From: Tannerellaceae bacterium
GTDB lineage: Bacteria; Bacteroidota; Bacteroidia; Bacteroidales; Tannerellaceae
DNA length: 54,055 bases
Assembly (NCBI GenBank): GCA_031257015.1
Contig: JAIRPK010000059.1
Span: 1 to 54,055, forward strand
Reading direction: 5' to 3'
A program made the position numbers and the translations under genes. Within the stretch, counting starts at the first letter, position 1. Each line of letters opens with the position of its first letter. This document shows positions 34,786 to 44,538 of the stretch, one piece after another. The notes beneath the pieces were generated by a model. The model saw nothing but the letters and a program-made list of their open reading frames with translations. It made no database searches and was not told where the DNA came from.

Positions 34786-35109
34786 TCTCTAATCCAATAT
34801 CTTAATTTTCAATTCGCACATCTTCCGGCATGGTATCCGTGAATAATATGGAGGATAGTATGGGATATTTTTCAACTTCAGGAGACTTCCAATAATTGTT
34901 TTTCTTCGCTATGCTTTTTCGACGAAATGCTCATTTCCCGAAAAATCCTCCGCTTTCATATCTGTCGCAAGTCTCAAAAAATCTAATTATTAGAGGTTGT
35001 CTTTTATTTCATCCTCTATGATAGGGGTTATGCGGGGCAAGAAAAGAGGGTTGCGAGGGGTGCAAGGGGTTTGATTCAGGGCGATTGGCAGGGAATGATA
35101 AAGTTTAGC

Positions 35110-35117
35110 TAACTTTG
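35110..35117 (+). promoter_or_regulatory. Candidate -7 box of pnp
   Basis: TAACTTTG fits TAnnTTTG, 43 bp upstream of the start codon, with ATTGG about 21 bp further up as a weak -33. Predicted start near 35124. Confidence 0.5.
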
Positions 35118-35159
35118 CGCAGTTAAGAGAGTAAGAATATAAGCTTAATATAAATCTTT

Positions 35160-37388
35160 ATGGTTAATCCAATTAACAAAACAATCGAATTAGGCGATGG
35201 CCGTACCATCACTATTGAGACCGGAAAACTCGCGAAGCAGGCCGATGGCGCAGTCGAAGTCCGGATGGGTAATACAATGCTGCTTGCAACCGTAACGGCG
35301 GCCAAAGAGGCAGAGGAAGGGGTCGATTTCATGCCTCTTCAGGTCGAATACAAGGAGAAATTCTCGGCCTTCGGACGGTTTCCGGGAGGGTTTACAAAAC
35401 GGGAGGGGAAGGCCTCTGACTATGAAATATTAACGTCGAGACTGGTCGACAGGGCGTTGCGTCCGCTGTTTCCTGATAATTATCATGCAGAGGTGTACGT
35501 CAATATTATACTTTTTTCGGCTGACCGCGAAGATATGCCGGATGCGCTGGCGGGATTGGCGGCTTCTGCGGCGCTGGCCGTATCGGACATTCCATTTAAC
35601 GGGCCTATATCGGAGGTACGCGTTGCAAGGGTGGGCGGGCGACTTATCGTCAACCCGACGTTTGCTCAGCTTGCCGAGGCGGACATCGACATTATGGTGG
35701 GGGCTACAATAGACAACATCATGATGGTCGAGGGCGAAATGGACGAGGTGCAGGAGGCTGATATGCTGGAGGCTATCAAGGTAGCGCACGAGGCTATCAA
35801 GATTCAATGCCGGGCGCAACTTGAATTGTCCGAGGCTTGCGGAAAACTTGTAAAGCGAACTTATGAGCATGAAGTCAATGACGAGGAACTTCGCAAGGAT
35901 GTTCGCGGAAAATGCTACGATAAGGTCTATGCCATTGCTGTTGCCGGTATGGACAAGCAGGAGCGCACCGAAGCTTTTGAAGCTATCGTAGAAGAATATA
36001 AATCGGCTTACTCGGAGGAAGAGCTGGAAGAAAAAAGCGCAATGATTGCCAGATACTACCATGAAGTGGAAAAAGAGGCAATGCGCCGGGCTATCCTCGA
36101 CGAGGGCAAACGCCTCGACGGACGGAAGACAACGGATATTCGGCCTATATGGTGCGCTGTCGATTATTTGCCTGGGCCGCACGGAACAGCCGTATTTACG
36201 AGAGGAGAGACGCAATCACTTACGACGGTTACGCTCGGCACTAAGGCGGACGAGAAAACCATTGATGATGTGCTTATATTCGGTAAGGAGCGTTTCCTTC
36301 TTCATTATAACTTCCCTCCGTTCTCAACCGGCGAGGCCAGGGCGACCAGAGGCGTAGGCCGACGGGAAGTGGGGCATGGGAATCTTGCTCACCGGGCTTT
36401 GAAGAGAATGTTGCCAAAGGATTATCCGTATGTTATCCGTATTATTTCCGAAATATTGGAATCCAACGGTTCCTCGTCAATGGCAACAGTTTGTGCCGGG
36501 ACGCTTGCGCTTCTTGATGCCGGAGTTCCAATGAAGAGGCCTGTTTCGGGAATAGCAATGGGACTTATATCTGAAAACAAGGGGAGCAATTATGCAATAT
36601 TGTCGGACATACTGGGCGATGAGGATCACCTCGGAGATATGGACTTCAAAGTAACGGGAACCGCCCAGGGGATTACAGCCACGCAGATGGATATAAAAGT
36701 AGACGGCCTCTCGTATGAGATTCTCGAACGCGCCCTGACACAGGCTCGTGAAGGCAGGATGCACATCCTCGGAAAGATTCAGGAAACGATGCCTGAGGCG
36801 CGTACAGAGCTTAAACCTCACGCTCCTCGTATCGAAGTTCTCATAATCAGCAAGGAATTTATCGGCGCTATTATCGGCCCCGGCGGGAAAATCATCCAGG
36901 GGATTCAGGAAAAGACAGGTGCTGTCATTTCAATTGAGGAGATTGATGGTGTCGGAAAGGTCGAAATCGCAGGGACAAACAAGGCCAGTATTGAAGCTGC
37001 CGTTAAGGCCATTAAGGCTATCGCAGCTGTTCCGGAGGTTGGCGAAGTCTATGAGGGCAAAATAGCATCCGTGATGCCTTATGGAGCTTTTGTCGAATTT
37101 ATGCCGGGTAAAGATGGATTGTTGCATATATCCGAAATGAGCTGGTCGAGACTTGAAACTATGGAGGAGACAGGACTGAAAGAGGGGGATTCCATACAGG
37201 TTAAACTCGTGGATATTGATGCTAAAACCGGCAAGTTCAAACTTTCCAGCCGCGTGCTTACGCCTAAGCCTGAAGGGTATGAAGAACGACCACAACGCTC
37301 GGAAAGAAGTTCCGACAGAGGCTCGGACAGGGGCGGAAACCGTTCGGGAGGAAGAAATGATAATCCTAGAGGTGGACAACGGAGGTAA
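35160..37388 (+). CDS. pnp: Polyribonucleotide nucleotidyltransferase
   Basis: A 742-residue 3'-5' phosphorolytic exoribonuclease. Two RNase PH domains (about 10-145 and 330-465; [20 protein letters not shown] in the first, [23 protein letters not shown] split in the second), KH domain (about 560-620, [21 protein letters not shown]), S1 domain (about 628-698, [24 protein letters not shown]). The tail is rich in Arg, Gly, Ser and Asp ([20 protein letters not shown]), a likely RNA-binding extension. Monocistronic, with its own candidate promoter and terminator. Start chosen at the only plausible Met before the conserved N-terminus. Confidence 0.97.
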   Translation: MVNPINKTIELGDGRTITIETGKLAKQADGAVEVRMGNTMLLATVTAAKEAEEGVDFMPLQVEYKEKFSAFGRFPGGFTKREGKASDYEILTSRLVDRALRPLFPDNYHAEVYVNIILFSADREDMPDALAGLAASAALAVSDIPFNGPISEVRVARVGGRLIVNPTFAQLAEADIDIMVGATIDNIMMVEGEMDEVQEADMLEAIKVAHEAIKIQCRAQLELSEACGKLVKRTYEHEVNDEELRKDVRGKCYDKVYAIAVAGMDKQERTEAFEAIVEEYKSAYSEEELEEKSAMIARYYHEVEKEAMRRAILDEGKRLDGRKTTDIRPIWCAVDYLPGPHGTAVFTRGETQSLTTVTLGTKADEKTIDDVLIFGKERFLLHYNFPPFSTGEARATRGVGRREVGHGNLAHRALKRMLPKDYPYVIRIISEILESNGSSSMATVCAGTLALLDAGVPMKRPVSGIAMGLISENKGSNYAILSDILGDEDHLGDMDFKVTGTAQGITATQMDIKVDGLSYEILERALTQAREGRMHILGKIQETMPEARTELKPHAPRIEVLIISKEFIGAIIGPGGKIIQGIQEKTGAVISIEEIDGVGKVEIAGTNKASIEAAVKAIKAIAAVPEVGEVYEGKIASVMPYGAFVEFMPGKDGLLHISEMSWSRLETMEETGLKEGDSIQVKLVDIDAKTGKFKLSSRVLTPKPEGYEERPQRSERSSDRGSDRGGNRSGGRNDNPRGGQRR

Positions 37389-37431
37389 ATTGCTTTCCAT
37401 ACTCATAATATATTATATGTATTTATTAAAA

Positions 37432-37456
37432 ACTAAACCCCGAAAGGGGTTTTTTT
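37432..37456 (+). terminator. Terminator of pnp
   Basis: AAACCCC-GAAA-GGGGTTT stem-loop (37435-37452) with a GAAA tetraloop, running into a T tract. Confidence 0.85.
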
Positions 37457-37598
37457 AGCGCTTGTCTTTAATGTTTTAAGGCAGCGAAGAAGCCGAATGT
37501 GATATGGCAATATCCAGACAAATATTCCGGCAGCGGAAAGATGGAGATGAAAATGTTTTTTATCTAAATAAATATCCAAGTAAATAAACGATTACTTT

Positions 37599-38591
37599 AT
37601 GAAAAATATATCATTAATTATACCGGTTTATAACCGCCCGGATGAAATCGACGAATTGCTTGACAGCTTGACAAAGCAATCCGAGACGAATTTTGAGGTG
37701 ATTGTGGTTGAGGACGGCTCAACGCTGAGTTGCGAGAATGTAGTGCAGAGATATGCAGACCGGCTAAGGCTGTCGTACTACTTTATTCCTAATGGCGGGC
37801 CGGGGCAGGCCAGGAACTATGGGGCAACAAAAGCGACAGGAGATTTTTTCATCGTGCTGGATTCGGACTGTATTCTTCCGGAGGATTATATCCGGAGGGT
37901 AAATGAGGGCTTGGCGGCTACGGGAGCAGATGCTTTCGGAGGGCCGGACAGGGCTTCCGAAAACTTCACATACATACAAAAAGCGATTAATTATTCTATG
38001 ACTTCTTTCTTTACTACCGGAGGAATACGCGGAGGGAAGCGTGAGCTTGACAGATTTTACCCGCGTAGCTTCAATATGGGTATTTGCCGTGAAGCATACG
38101 AACGGCTGGGAGGATTCTCCAAGATGAGGTTTGGAGAGGATATTGATTTCAGTATTAGGCTGTACGAGGCAGGATACAAGGTTTGCCTCTTTGCTTCCGC
38201 CTGGGTTTTTCATAAACGGCGGACGGGGTGGAGAAAATTCTTCCGACAGGTGTATAATTCCGGTATTGCACGAATTAATTTGTACAAAAAATACCCCCAT
38301 TCGCTCAAGCCGGTGCATTTGTTGCCTGCGGCTTTTACGATGGGGGTAGTTGTTTGCGTGGGAGGCTTGCCCTTTTGCCTTTGGAGTTTGTCTCCGTTAA
38401 TGCTCTATGCCTTGCTGGTTTTTATTGATTCTTCTTTGAACAATAAAAGCTTGAGGATAGGATTGCTGTCGATCGTTTCTGCTTATATCCAACTTACCGG
38501 ATATGGATGCGGGTTCTTTGCGGCTGCATGGAACAGAATCGTCAGGGGGAAAGGCGAGTTCGCAGCGTTTGAAAAAACGTTTTATAAATGA
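37599..38591 (+). CDS. Family 2 glycosyltransferase with C-terminal membrane segments
   Basis: 330 residues. GT-A fold start SLIIPVYNRPDEIDELLDSL (5-24), VVEDGS, the metal motif LDSDCILPED (DxD, about 87-96) and GFSKMRFGEDIDFSIRLYEA (ED acceptor-base region, about 176-195). Two or three hydrophobic segments follow after residue 245 (membrane association). It transfers a sugar from a nucleotide donor; acceptor unknown. It is convergent with the yfhO gene, and the two coding ends overlap by 10 bp. It probably belongs to the polysaccharide functions nearby, but on the other strand. Confidence 0.87.
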   Translation: MKNISLIIPVYNRPDEIDELLDSLTKQSETNFEVIVVEDGSTLSCENVVQRYADRLRLSYYFIPNGGPGQARNYGATKATGDFFIVLDSDCILPEDYIRRVNEGLAATGADAFGGPDRASENFTYIQKAINYSMTSFFTTGGIRGGKRELDRFYPRSFNMGICREAYERLGGFSKMRFGEDIDFSIRLYEAGYKVCLFASAWVFHKRRTGWRKFFRQVYNSGIARINLYKKYPHSLKPVHLLPAAFTMGVVVCVGGLPFCLWSLSPLMLYALLVFIDSSLNNKSLRIGLLSIVSAYIQLTGYGCGFFAAAWNRIVRGKGEFAAFEKTFYK

Positions 38592-41125
38592 ACAAGCCCT
38601 TTTCTATTCTTCCATAACGTATATCCCGCCGCGCCAACCAGCAGTAGCAGTATGAAGAAAGAGCTGAATATGGATACATACGTGGCGGCGATATATGTGT
38701 CTGGTTTAAATTCAAACTTTATAGTATGCTCCCCGGCGGGAACTTTCATCGCTCGCAGTATCCAGTCAGCTCGGAAATGCGTGGCTTCCTTTCCATCTAT
38801 CGTTACTTTCCAGCCCGGATCGTAATATATTTCTGAAAATACGGCTATTTGTTCGCTGTTTGCCTTACTCTTATAGATCAGCCGACCGGGATGATAATGC
38901 TCCATAATGATGGAGGCATCAGGATCGTCCTTATATACGAAGTCTTTTACCTCTGCGGAAAAACGTTTGTCAACAACAGCGGTTACGAATGGATCAATGT
39001 GGTTAAGCGCATCTATCTCGGCATCGGCAGTTTCTACCACCATGACGGATTTGATGAAACGGCAGTTGCCAAAGGCATGGGGGTTGAACAGTGGCGGCTG
39101 AGTGGCATCGAATATAATATATCGCATATCAAGCATATTGAGAGATGGGCAGAAGGCCAGCACAGAATCCATGTCGGCGTATGACTTGGCCTTGCCTAGC
39201 GCCTCTATTATCTGAGCATGTTCTTTGTCAAGCCGTCGTTCTATTAGCTCGTTATACCGACGGAGCTTTACGGCGTGGTAGCCGCCTATCGAATGATGGA
39301 AGTAAGATACATCCGTGTTTTGCCAGGGATTGTTGAGACCGAAGACGCGGAAGGATGGCGTCGGATCTTTAAGAATGATTTCGTTGGCGACGCCTGCTTT
39401 GTAAGTTTGTTCAGGACTCTCCGTCGTATAGCTTTTATCATTTATGTAACGACGATCTATGTTCCACAGGTCTATTAGCATGATTATGGCAATAATGGCA
39501 CTGATAACCGTGACGGCATTCCTGCTTCCTTTCATCTTCATCCAAAAAAACAGCAGGGCAGCAGCGCCGATGGTGATTATTACCAGAGAGCGGAAGGCGT
39601 CTGACGATGCCAAGCCTTTACGATCAGCCATCAACGCATCTACATACCATCCAGGGAAGCTTGCCAGATTACGTGCATCAGCAGGGGAAGTAAAGTCGAG
39701 TAACATCGAAGGCAGTATACATACGATAAAGCACAGCCCGCCAGTAATGGCATAAGACCATATCATGGCTTTCTTGAAATGAGCATCGTCCGTCTCGCGC
39801 TTCAACACAACGGACAGTCCCCATATTCCGATAATCGGAAAGACCATGCCGGGGATGACCAGAGCCATCTCTACTGTACGGAACTTGTTATATAAAGGAA
39901 GGTGATGGAACATCAAGTCGTTAAAGGCGTCGAAATTCCGGCCTAACGCCATGAACGTGAGAAAAACCGCGCCTCCAAACATCCACCACTTCATAGAACT
40001 GCGAACAACAAACATTCCCAACACAAAGAGAAAGCAAACCAGAGCACCGAAATACACCGGGCCTGACGTGAATGCTTTGTCTCCCCAATACGTATATGTC
40101 TGTACTTCTTTGCCAACCTGCGCTCCCTTACTCTTCAACTCGCGAACTAAATGCGAATCGGCGCCTACTGTTCCACCGGAAGAGCCTCCGCACGCATTGG
40201 GAATCATGACCGTCAGCAGCTCCTGCCAACCGTAACTCCATTGGAAAGCATACGTTTTGTCCAGACCGGTAGATACCTTTTCGACTACGCCACTCTCATT
40301 CGCCTTGGGGGTTAGCTCCGACTGACCGCGGATGGAGTGTTGACCAAGGTCCCAATTGGAATACATCTGAGAGGCGTTCGGAAGGACAGCGAAGATGACG
40401 CAGGCAGCCATGACAATGGTCGTTTTGCACCACTCGCCATAACTCTTCTCTTTGATTATCTTGTTTATCGTATAGCCCAAATAAATGAACAGGGCTAGAA
40501 GTACAAGGTAATACGTGATTTGTATATGCCCATTTGCCAGTGAAAGGGCTACACCCAACAGGAATACTACCGAACCCCACAGGTATTTCCGCCGAAACAG
40601 CAGCGCCATCCCGGCCAGCGTCAGAGGCATATAACCAATAACGTAGGCTTTAACAATATGGCCTGCCTCTATGATAATAATGTTGTACGAGGCAAAGGCA
40701 AAGGCTATCGCGCCGCCAAGAGCCAGCCACCAGTTAACGCCCAGTATACACAGGAAGAGATAAAAACATACCAGGCCGGTGAAAATCATCGCCGCATGGC
40801 TGTAACCAGGCATTTTCAATATTCTATCGACTACATAGTAGCCGGGAAGGTCAGGGCCAGGATGGCCGTATCCTTGCACATAAGGCATTCCGGAAAACAT
40901 CCCGTCAGACCATAAACAGTAGTCGCCTGGGGCTGCCTCGGCAGCATATTTGAGTACCTGGCTGCCACCCATACCTACCGCTTTGATATGATCGCCCTGG
41001 GTTAGTACCTTCCCGTTAAATACGGCCGGAGCGAAAAATCCAAGCGAAAGGGCTAGAAATATTGCAATGGCAACGACGTGCTTGCCTGTTTTCTTGATAA
41101 GTTCTTGCATAAAAAGTGATTTCAT
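38582..41125 (-). CDS. YfhO family polytopic membrane protein
   Basis: 847 residues with about 12-14 transmembrane helices in the first two thirds and the last 30 residues, and an extracytoplasmic soluble domain (about 560-815). Family blocks: PAVFNGKVLTQGDHI near the N-terminus and the C-terminal IYYDPGWKVTIDGKEATHFR. YfhO proteins resemble GT-C/oligosaccharyl-transferase-like enzymes and in Gram-positives glycosylate lipoteichoic acid; in Bacteroidota the acceptor is undefined. Downstream of a 21-bp repeat array separating it from the glycosyltransferase cluster, so it may be the operon's last gene. Confidence 0.85.
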   Translation of the reverse strand: MKSLFMQELIKKTGKHVVAIAIFLALSLGFFAPAVFNGKVLTQGDHIKAVGMGGSQVLKYAAEAAPGDYCLWSDGMFSGMPYVQGYGHPGPDLPGYYVVDRILKMPGYSHAAMIFTGLVCFYLFLCILGVNWWLALGGAIAFAFASYNIIIIEAGHIVKAYVIGYMPLTLAGMALLFRRKYLWGSVVFLLGVALSLANGHIQITYYLVLLALFIYLGYTINKIIKEKSYGEWCKTTIVMAACVIFAVLPNASQMYSNWDLGQHSIRGQSELTPKANESGVVEKVSTGLDKTYAFQWSYGWQELLTVMIPNACGGSSGGTVGADSHLVRELKSKGAQVGKEVQTYTYWGDKAFTSGPVYFGALVCFLFVLGMFVVRSSMKWWMFGGAVFLTFMALGRNFDAFNDLMFHHLPLYNKFRTVEMALVIPGMVFPIIGIWGLSVVLKRETDDAHFKKAMIWSYAITGGLCFIVCILPSMLLDFTSPADARNLASFPGWYVDALMADRKGLASSDAFRSLVIITIGAAALLFFWMKMKGSRNAVTVISAIIAIIMLIDLWNIDRRYINDKSYTTESPEQTYKAGVANEIILKDPTPSFRVFGLNNPWQNTDVSYFHHSIGGYHAVKLRRYNELIERRLDKEHAQIIEALGKAKSYADMDSVLAFCPSLNMLDMRYIIFDATQPPLFNPHAFGNCRFIKSVMVVETADAEIDALNHIDPFVTAVVDKRFSAEVKDFVYKDDPDASIIMEHYHPGRLIYKSKANSEQIAVFSEIYYDPGWKVTIDGKEATHFRADWILRAMKVPAGEHTIKFEFKPDTYIAATYVSIFSSFFILLLLVGAAGYTLWKNRKGLVHL

Positions 41126-41196
41126 TTATTCTGTTCTTTATTCTATTCTATTCTTGATTATTATTATCCGATAAACTTTTTAGTTTTCAGGTTTCT

Positions 41197-41382
41197 GCTC
41201 CGAGAGCCTCGCGTGATTCTCCGAGTGTCACCGTTGATTCTCCGAGAGTCTCGCGTGATTCTCCGAGAGTCACCGTTGATTCTCCGAGAGTCTCGCGTGA
41301 TTCTCTGAGAGTCACCGTTGATTCTCTGAGAGTCTCGCGTGATTCTCCGAGTATCACCGTTGATTCTCCGAGAGCCTCATAA
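41197..41382. repeat. 21-bp dyad array, locus 4, between a glycosyltransferase gene and yfhO (8 full units)
   Basis: Full units begin at 41215, 41236, 41257, 41278, 41299, 41320, 41341 and 41362, preceded by a partial one. Core GATTCTCCGAGAGTC with alternating linkers TCGCGT and ACCGTT, as at 11333; individual units of the two loci are identical although 30 kb apart. Strict 21-bp spacing, no indels. Both flanking genes run on the minus strand, as at locus 1. Confidence 0.95.
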
Positions 41383-41437
41383 AATGTTAGGACTTTATTC
41401 GTTTGAACAATTCTTTGCTTTCGCAATTTTATGTATA

Positions 41438-42223
41438 TCATTTTAGTATATAAAAGCGAATGGCGAACCATATATGTCTCAATGCAGTAGGCAAGAGGCC
41501 GTAGTAGCGGCGCATAATGTCGTACCTCTCCCGCAACGAGGCTTTGCGCTGCCTGTCGCTGACTCCGCCTTCCATGAAACAGGACAGAACGGATTTGGCA
41601 TTAAGTATGCTGACGGCGGATTTCATGCAGCGGATGCACCAGTCGAAGTCCGACGAGTAACGGTATTGCAAATCAAATTCCGGCGCAATGGCTCGTCTGG
41701 TAACGAAGGATTGATGGCATACCAACATTCCCATTCGGAAACTTCGCCAGGAGAGCTTCTGGGGCGATTTCAGCCGGCGATTGCCAAGGGTGGCTCCTGT
41801 CTGGTCAATCAACATTGTTTCGCCGTATATAATGTCCGGCGGAGATTGTCGCTTCTGTATTGCTAATGACAGTTGCTGGACGGTGTCGGAGGAGTGGAAA
41901 CTGTCGCCTGCATTGATGAACCACAAGTAATCGCCGGTCGCTTTGGATATGCCTTTGTTCATGGCATGGTAGATGCCGGCATCCGGCTCGCTTGTCCAGT
42001 ATGTTATTCCTGATTCGTAAGTTTTGATGACATCTGTTGTCCCGTCAGTCGAAGCCCCGTCGATGATGATATATTCTATTGCCGGGTACGACTGCGCCAG
42101 GACGCTGAGAATGGTGCGCTCAATGTATGGCGAGGCATTGCGGGTGACGGTGATTATTGAGAAGGTGGGAGGAGTGGAAGGCATTGATTTTTTTGTGTTT
42201 TTTGCTGTGCTATTTGTGTGCAT
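41438..42223 (-). CDS. Family 2 glycosyltransferase (WcaA/colanic-acid type)
   Basis: 261 residues. FSIITVTRNASPYIERTILS (about 22-41), EYIIIDGASTDGT, EPDAGIYHAMNKGI and WFINAGDSF, the acidic metal-binding region in this subgroup (GD instead of DxD). Compact, no membrane segment. The start could also be the Met at codon 14; the first 20 residues are Ser/Thr/Lys-rich. Member of the minus-strand polysaccharide cluster. Confidence 0.87.
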   Translation of the reverse strand: MHTNSTAKNTKKSMPSTPPTFSIITVTRNASPYIERTILSVLAQSYPAIEYIIIDGASTDGTTDVIKTYESGITYWTSEPDAGIYHAMNKGISKATGDYLWFINAGDSFHSSDTVQQLSLAIQKRQSPPDIIYGETMLIDQTGATLGNRRLKSPQKLSWRSFRMGMLVCHQSFVTRRAIAPEFDLQYRYSSDFDWCIRCMKSAVSILNAKSVLSCFMEGGVSDRQRKASLRERYDIMRRYYGLLPTALRHIWFAIRFYILK

Positions 42224-42265
42224 ATTATGGATAATTCGGGCGAGAATGAAAAAGCGATTATTGCT

Positions 42266-43618
42266 TTAAGTATATTGATTCTGCTTGTCGTATTGTTTAA
42301 TGTCAACGTGGTTTTCCCGTTTCTTTCTGTCTGTAATTGTCTTATATAAGTTAATGTATTGTTGGGCGACCGCTTCTTGGGAATAACAGTCGGCAACTTT
42401 ACGGACAGCGTTTTTCGACAGTTCTGCATAGTCTGATTCATAGAGCGTCCGGCGTATGCCGCGGGCAAGGTCGGCGACGTCTTTATATTTGGCAAGGTAG
42501 CCGTTAATCTTATGATCAATGATGTCCGTCTGTCCGCTGTTGTTGAAACTGACAACAGGACATCCGCAGGCCATTGCTTCTATTAGTGTTTGTCCGAAGG
42601 TCTCGAACAGGGATGTGCTGACCGTTACGTCGGCAGCCGCATATACTTGAGCAGCTTGAGAGGAGGAAATGATGCCCAGCCATTTGTGCGGTATGGGAAT
42701 ATCGTCAAGGAAGGCTGGAGCATCCTTTATGCCACCGAATAAAACCAGTAAACAGTCGTCGGGCTTCGGAGTGTCGAGCCGGGATAAGGCTTCACGCAGA
42801 AAATTGAAGCCTTTTAGCGGGTCGTTGAGCTTGGCGGCGCCCATGGCGATAATCTTTTTATCTAATGGAAAAGACAGTCTTTTTCGTGCTGCTATCTTAT
42901 CGCTCGGATGGAACAGCGTGGTGTCTATCGTGTTGGGGATTATGTCAATTGTAGCATCGTGCATTAGTGAACTTTCCTTTGCCTTGGCACGCAACCATGA
43001 GCTGACGGCAACGAAGTGGATCTGGCTGGCAAAGTTAGAAGTGCGTTTCTTCATCCATGTGCGGCGTGACAAATCTTGTGAGGCAGGCCGAAGAAGAAGG
43101 GGGCAGTCTCCGCATTTATCCATGTAGGCAAGGCAATGCTCGTAATCACGCTTAGACACAGATGAGGGGGGTGAGACTATATGGCAAGCTCCGGTGAATG
43201 GCCACATATCGTGCATTGTCCAAATTGTGGGTTTGCCAGTGGCTATTAACCGACGAATGCTTTCCAGGGACAGGAAGCCTTGGTTTATCCAATGTAAATG
43301 GATAATGTCTGCCGATTTCACCAATGGGTGTTGACTAACGTCGGCTCCAACGTTGGCAATTGAGACTGCAAAGAGACCTTTCCTGCTAAAGCGGTTATGG
43401 ACATAAATTATCCATCGCTCATGTGCGAAGCGGAGGAAATTAATCAGACGTCTCAAGCGACTTGTATTGATGGAAACGATGCTGTCGCCGCTCGTCTGTT
43501 TGTCACGCACAAGCATTTTTACTTCCACTCCGGATTGTAGCAGGGCTTGCATTAAGCGACCGGCTGCAATGGCTGCACCGCCATTCCGCTCGGAAGTTGA
43601 AAGGAATACTACTTTCAT
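42266..43618 (-). CDS. Family 4 glycosyltransferase
   Basis: 450 residues, GT-B fold. N-terminal MKVVFLSTSERNGGAAIAAG donor-acceptor cleft start, IIHLHWINQGFLS, TIWTMHDMWPFTGACH with a nearby Cys-rich segment (HCLAYMDKCGDCPLL), and the C-terminal nucleotide-sugar site SLFETFGQTLIEAMACGCPV (E-x7-E). This cysteine-containing subgroup is common in Bacteroidota capsule and lipopolysaccharide loci. The start lies 7 bp after the stop of the gene at 43626. Confidence 0.88.
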   Translation of the reverse strand: MKVVFLSTSERNGGAAIAAGRLMQALLQSGVEVKMLVRDKQTSGDSIVSINTSRLRRLINFLRFAHERWIIYVHNRFSRKGLFAVSIANVGADVSQHPLVKSADIIHLHWINQGFLSLESIRRLIATGKPTIWTMHDMWPFTGACHIVSPPSSVSKRDYEHCLAYMDKCGDCPLLLRPASQDLSRRTWMKKRTSNFASQIHFVAVSSWLRAKAKESSLMHDATIDIIPNTIDTTLFHPSDKIAARKRLSFPLDKKIIAMGAAKLNDPLKGFNFLREALSRLDTPKPDDCLLVLFGGIKDAPAFLDDIPIPHKWLGIISSSQAAQVYAAADVTVSTSLFETFGQTLIEAMACGCPVVSFNNSGQTDIIDHKINGYLAKYKDVADLARGIRRTLYESDYAELSKNAVRKVADCYSQEAVAQQYINLYKTITDRKKRENHVDIKQYDKQNQYT

Positions 43619-43625
43619 ACAATGA

Positions 43626-44528
43626 TTAATATTGTCGCATTATGTATCGCAACAGCCTTTTGCAGGAAAAGAACTTTCTGAGGAACGTTAGCCGGTCAAT
43701 CGTATAATTGGGCAGTAAGCGGCTAGGGTGATTGAGAGGAAACTGAATTTCTGTGGATGGGACGTATAATTTGCGGGCTTTTCCAGAAACGGTATTGGTT
43801 GCGTCGGAGGATAACAGTCCGATGTTTGCAACCAGATTGACTGACGGATAGATGGCGAGTTGGTTTTGCGTCCGCAACATATACAGGTATTGCACGTCCC
43901 ATGTGTCGATTTTACCTTTCAACGTATCGCTGATAAAGGAGGTAAAGTATATTTCTTCCCTGAAATTCTTGAATAACGACTTTCGTTTGTTTTTATCCTT
44001 TAGAGCCTCATCCCAGTATGCAAAGCGTACATCGTAGTTCTTCCAGACTCTGCGCCATGACGCCCAGCCCCAAATATGAGACATGGAGCAAAAATCGTAG
44101 CTCTGACCGTCGTTTATTATTCCGGGAAGGAAGCAATTGCCGCCGATATGCCCAATCCTTTCATCATCCTTATAGCGGATTAGTAATTCCTCACAGAAGG
44201 AGAAGAATGATCTGTCAGGCAGGCAATCGTCTTCCAGAATGACGCCATATTCTTCCTGGTCAAAAAACCAGGTTATTGCTTCTGATACTGCAATTTTGCA
44301 TCCCTGGTTCTTGTCTCTGTACAGTGTTTTTAATTCGCACGGCCAGTCGATTTGCTCCACGATTCTCCGTGATTCGGCGCAACGGAAGGTATCGTCGGGT
44401 CGACCGTCACGGGGGCCGTCAGCTCCGACATATAGCCTGGATGGTTTTATGGCCTTTATTTTCTCAAAAACTTGCGCCGTCGTTTCCGGTCGATTGAAGA
44501 TTATAAATAAGATTGGGATGCTATACAT
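43626..44528 (-). CDS. Glycosyltransferase, GT-A type (nucleotide-diphospho-sugar transferase)
   Basis: 300 residues. PILFIIFNRPETTAQVF (5-21), LYVGADGPRDG (31-41), GVILEDDCLPDRSFFSF (DxD-like EDD, about 95-111) and IWGWASWRRVWKNYD. This matches a GT-A subgroup usually annotated as nucleotide-diphospho-sugar transferase or HlpA-like. Sugar and acceptor unknown. It is 10 bp downstream of the GT2 at 44539 and 7 bp before the GT4 gene. Confidence 0.82.
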   Translation of the reverse strand: MYSIPILFIIFNRPETTAQVFEKIKAIKPSRLYVGADGPRDGRPDDTFRCAESRRIVEQIDWPCELKTLYRDKNQGCKIAVSEAITWFFDQEEYGVILEDDCLPDRSFFSFCEELLIRYKDDERIGHIGGNCFLPGIINDGQSYDFCSMSHIWGWASWRRVWKNYDVRFAYWDEALKDKNKRKSLFKNFREEIYFTSFISDTLKGKIDTWDVQYLYMLRTQNQLAIYPSVNLVANIGLLSSDATNTVSGKARKLYVPSTEIQFPLNHPSRLLPNYTIDRLTFLRKFFSCKRLLRYIMRQY

Positions 44529-44538
44529 TGTTCTACAT

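Noticed and set aside
11333..41382. CRISPR arrays as an explanation of the 21-bp repeats
   Set aside because: Repeats are contiguous with 6-bp linkers of two or three fixed types, there are no unique spacers and no cas genes.
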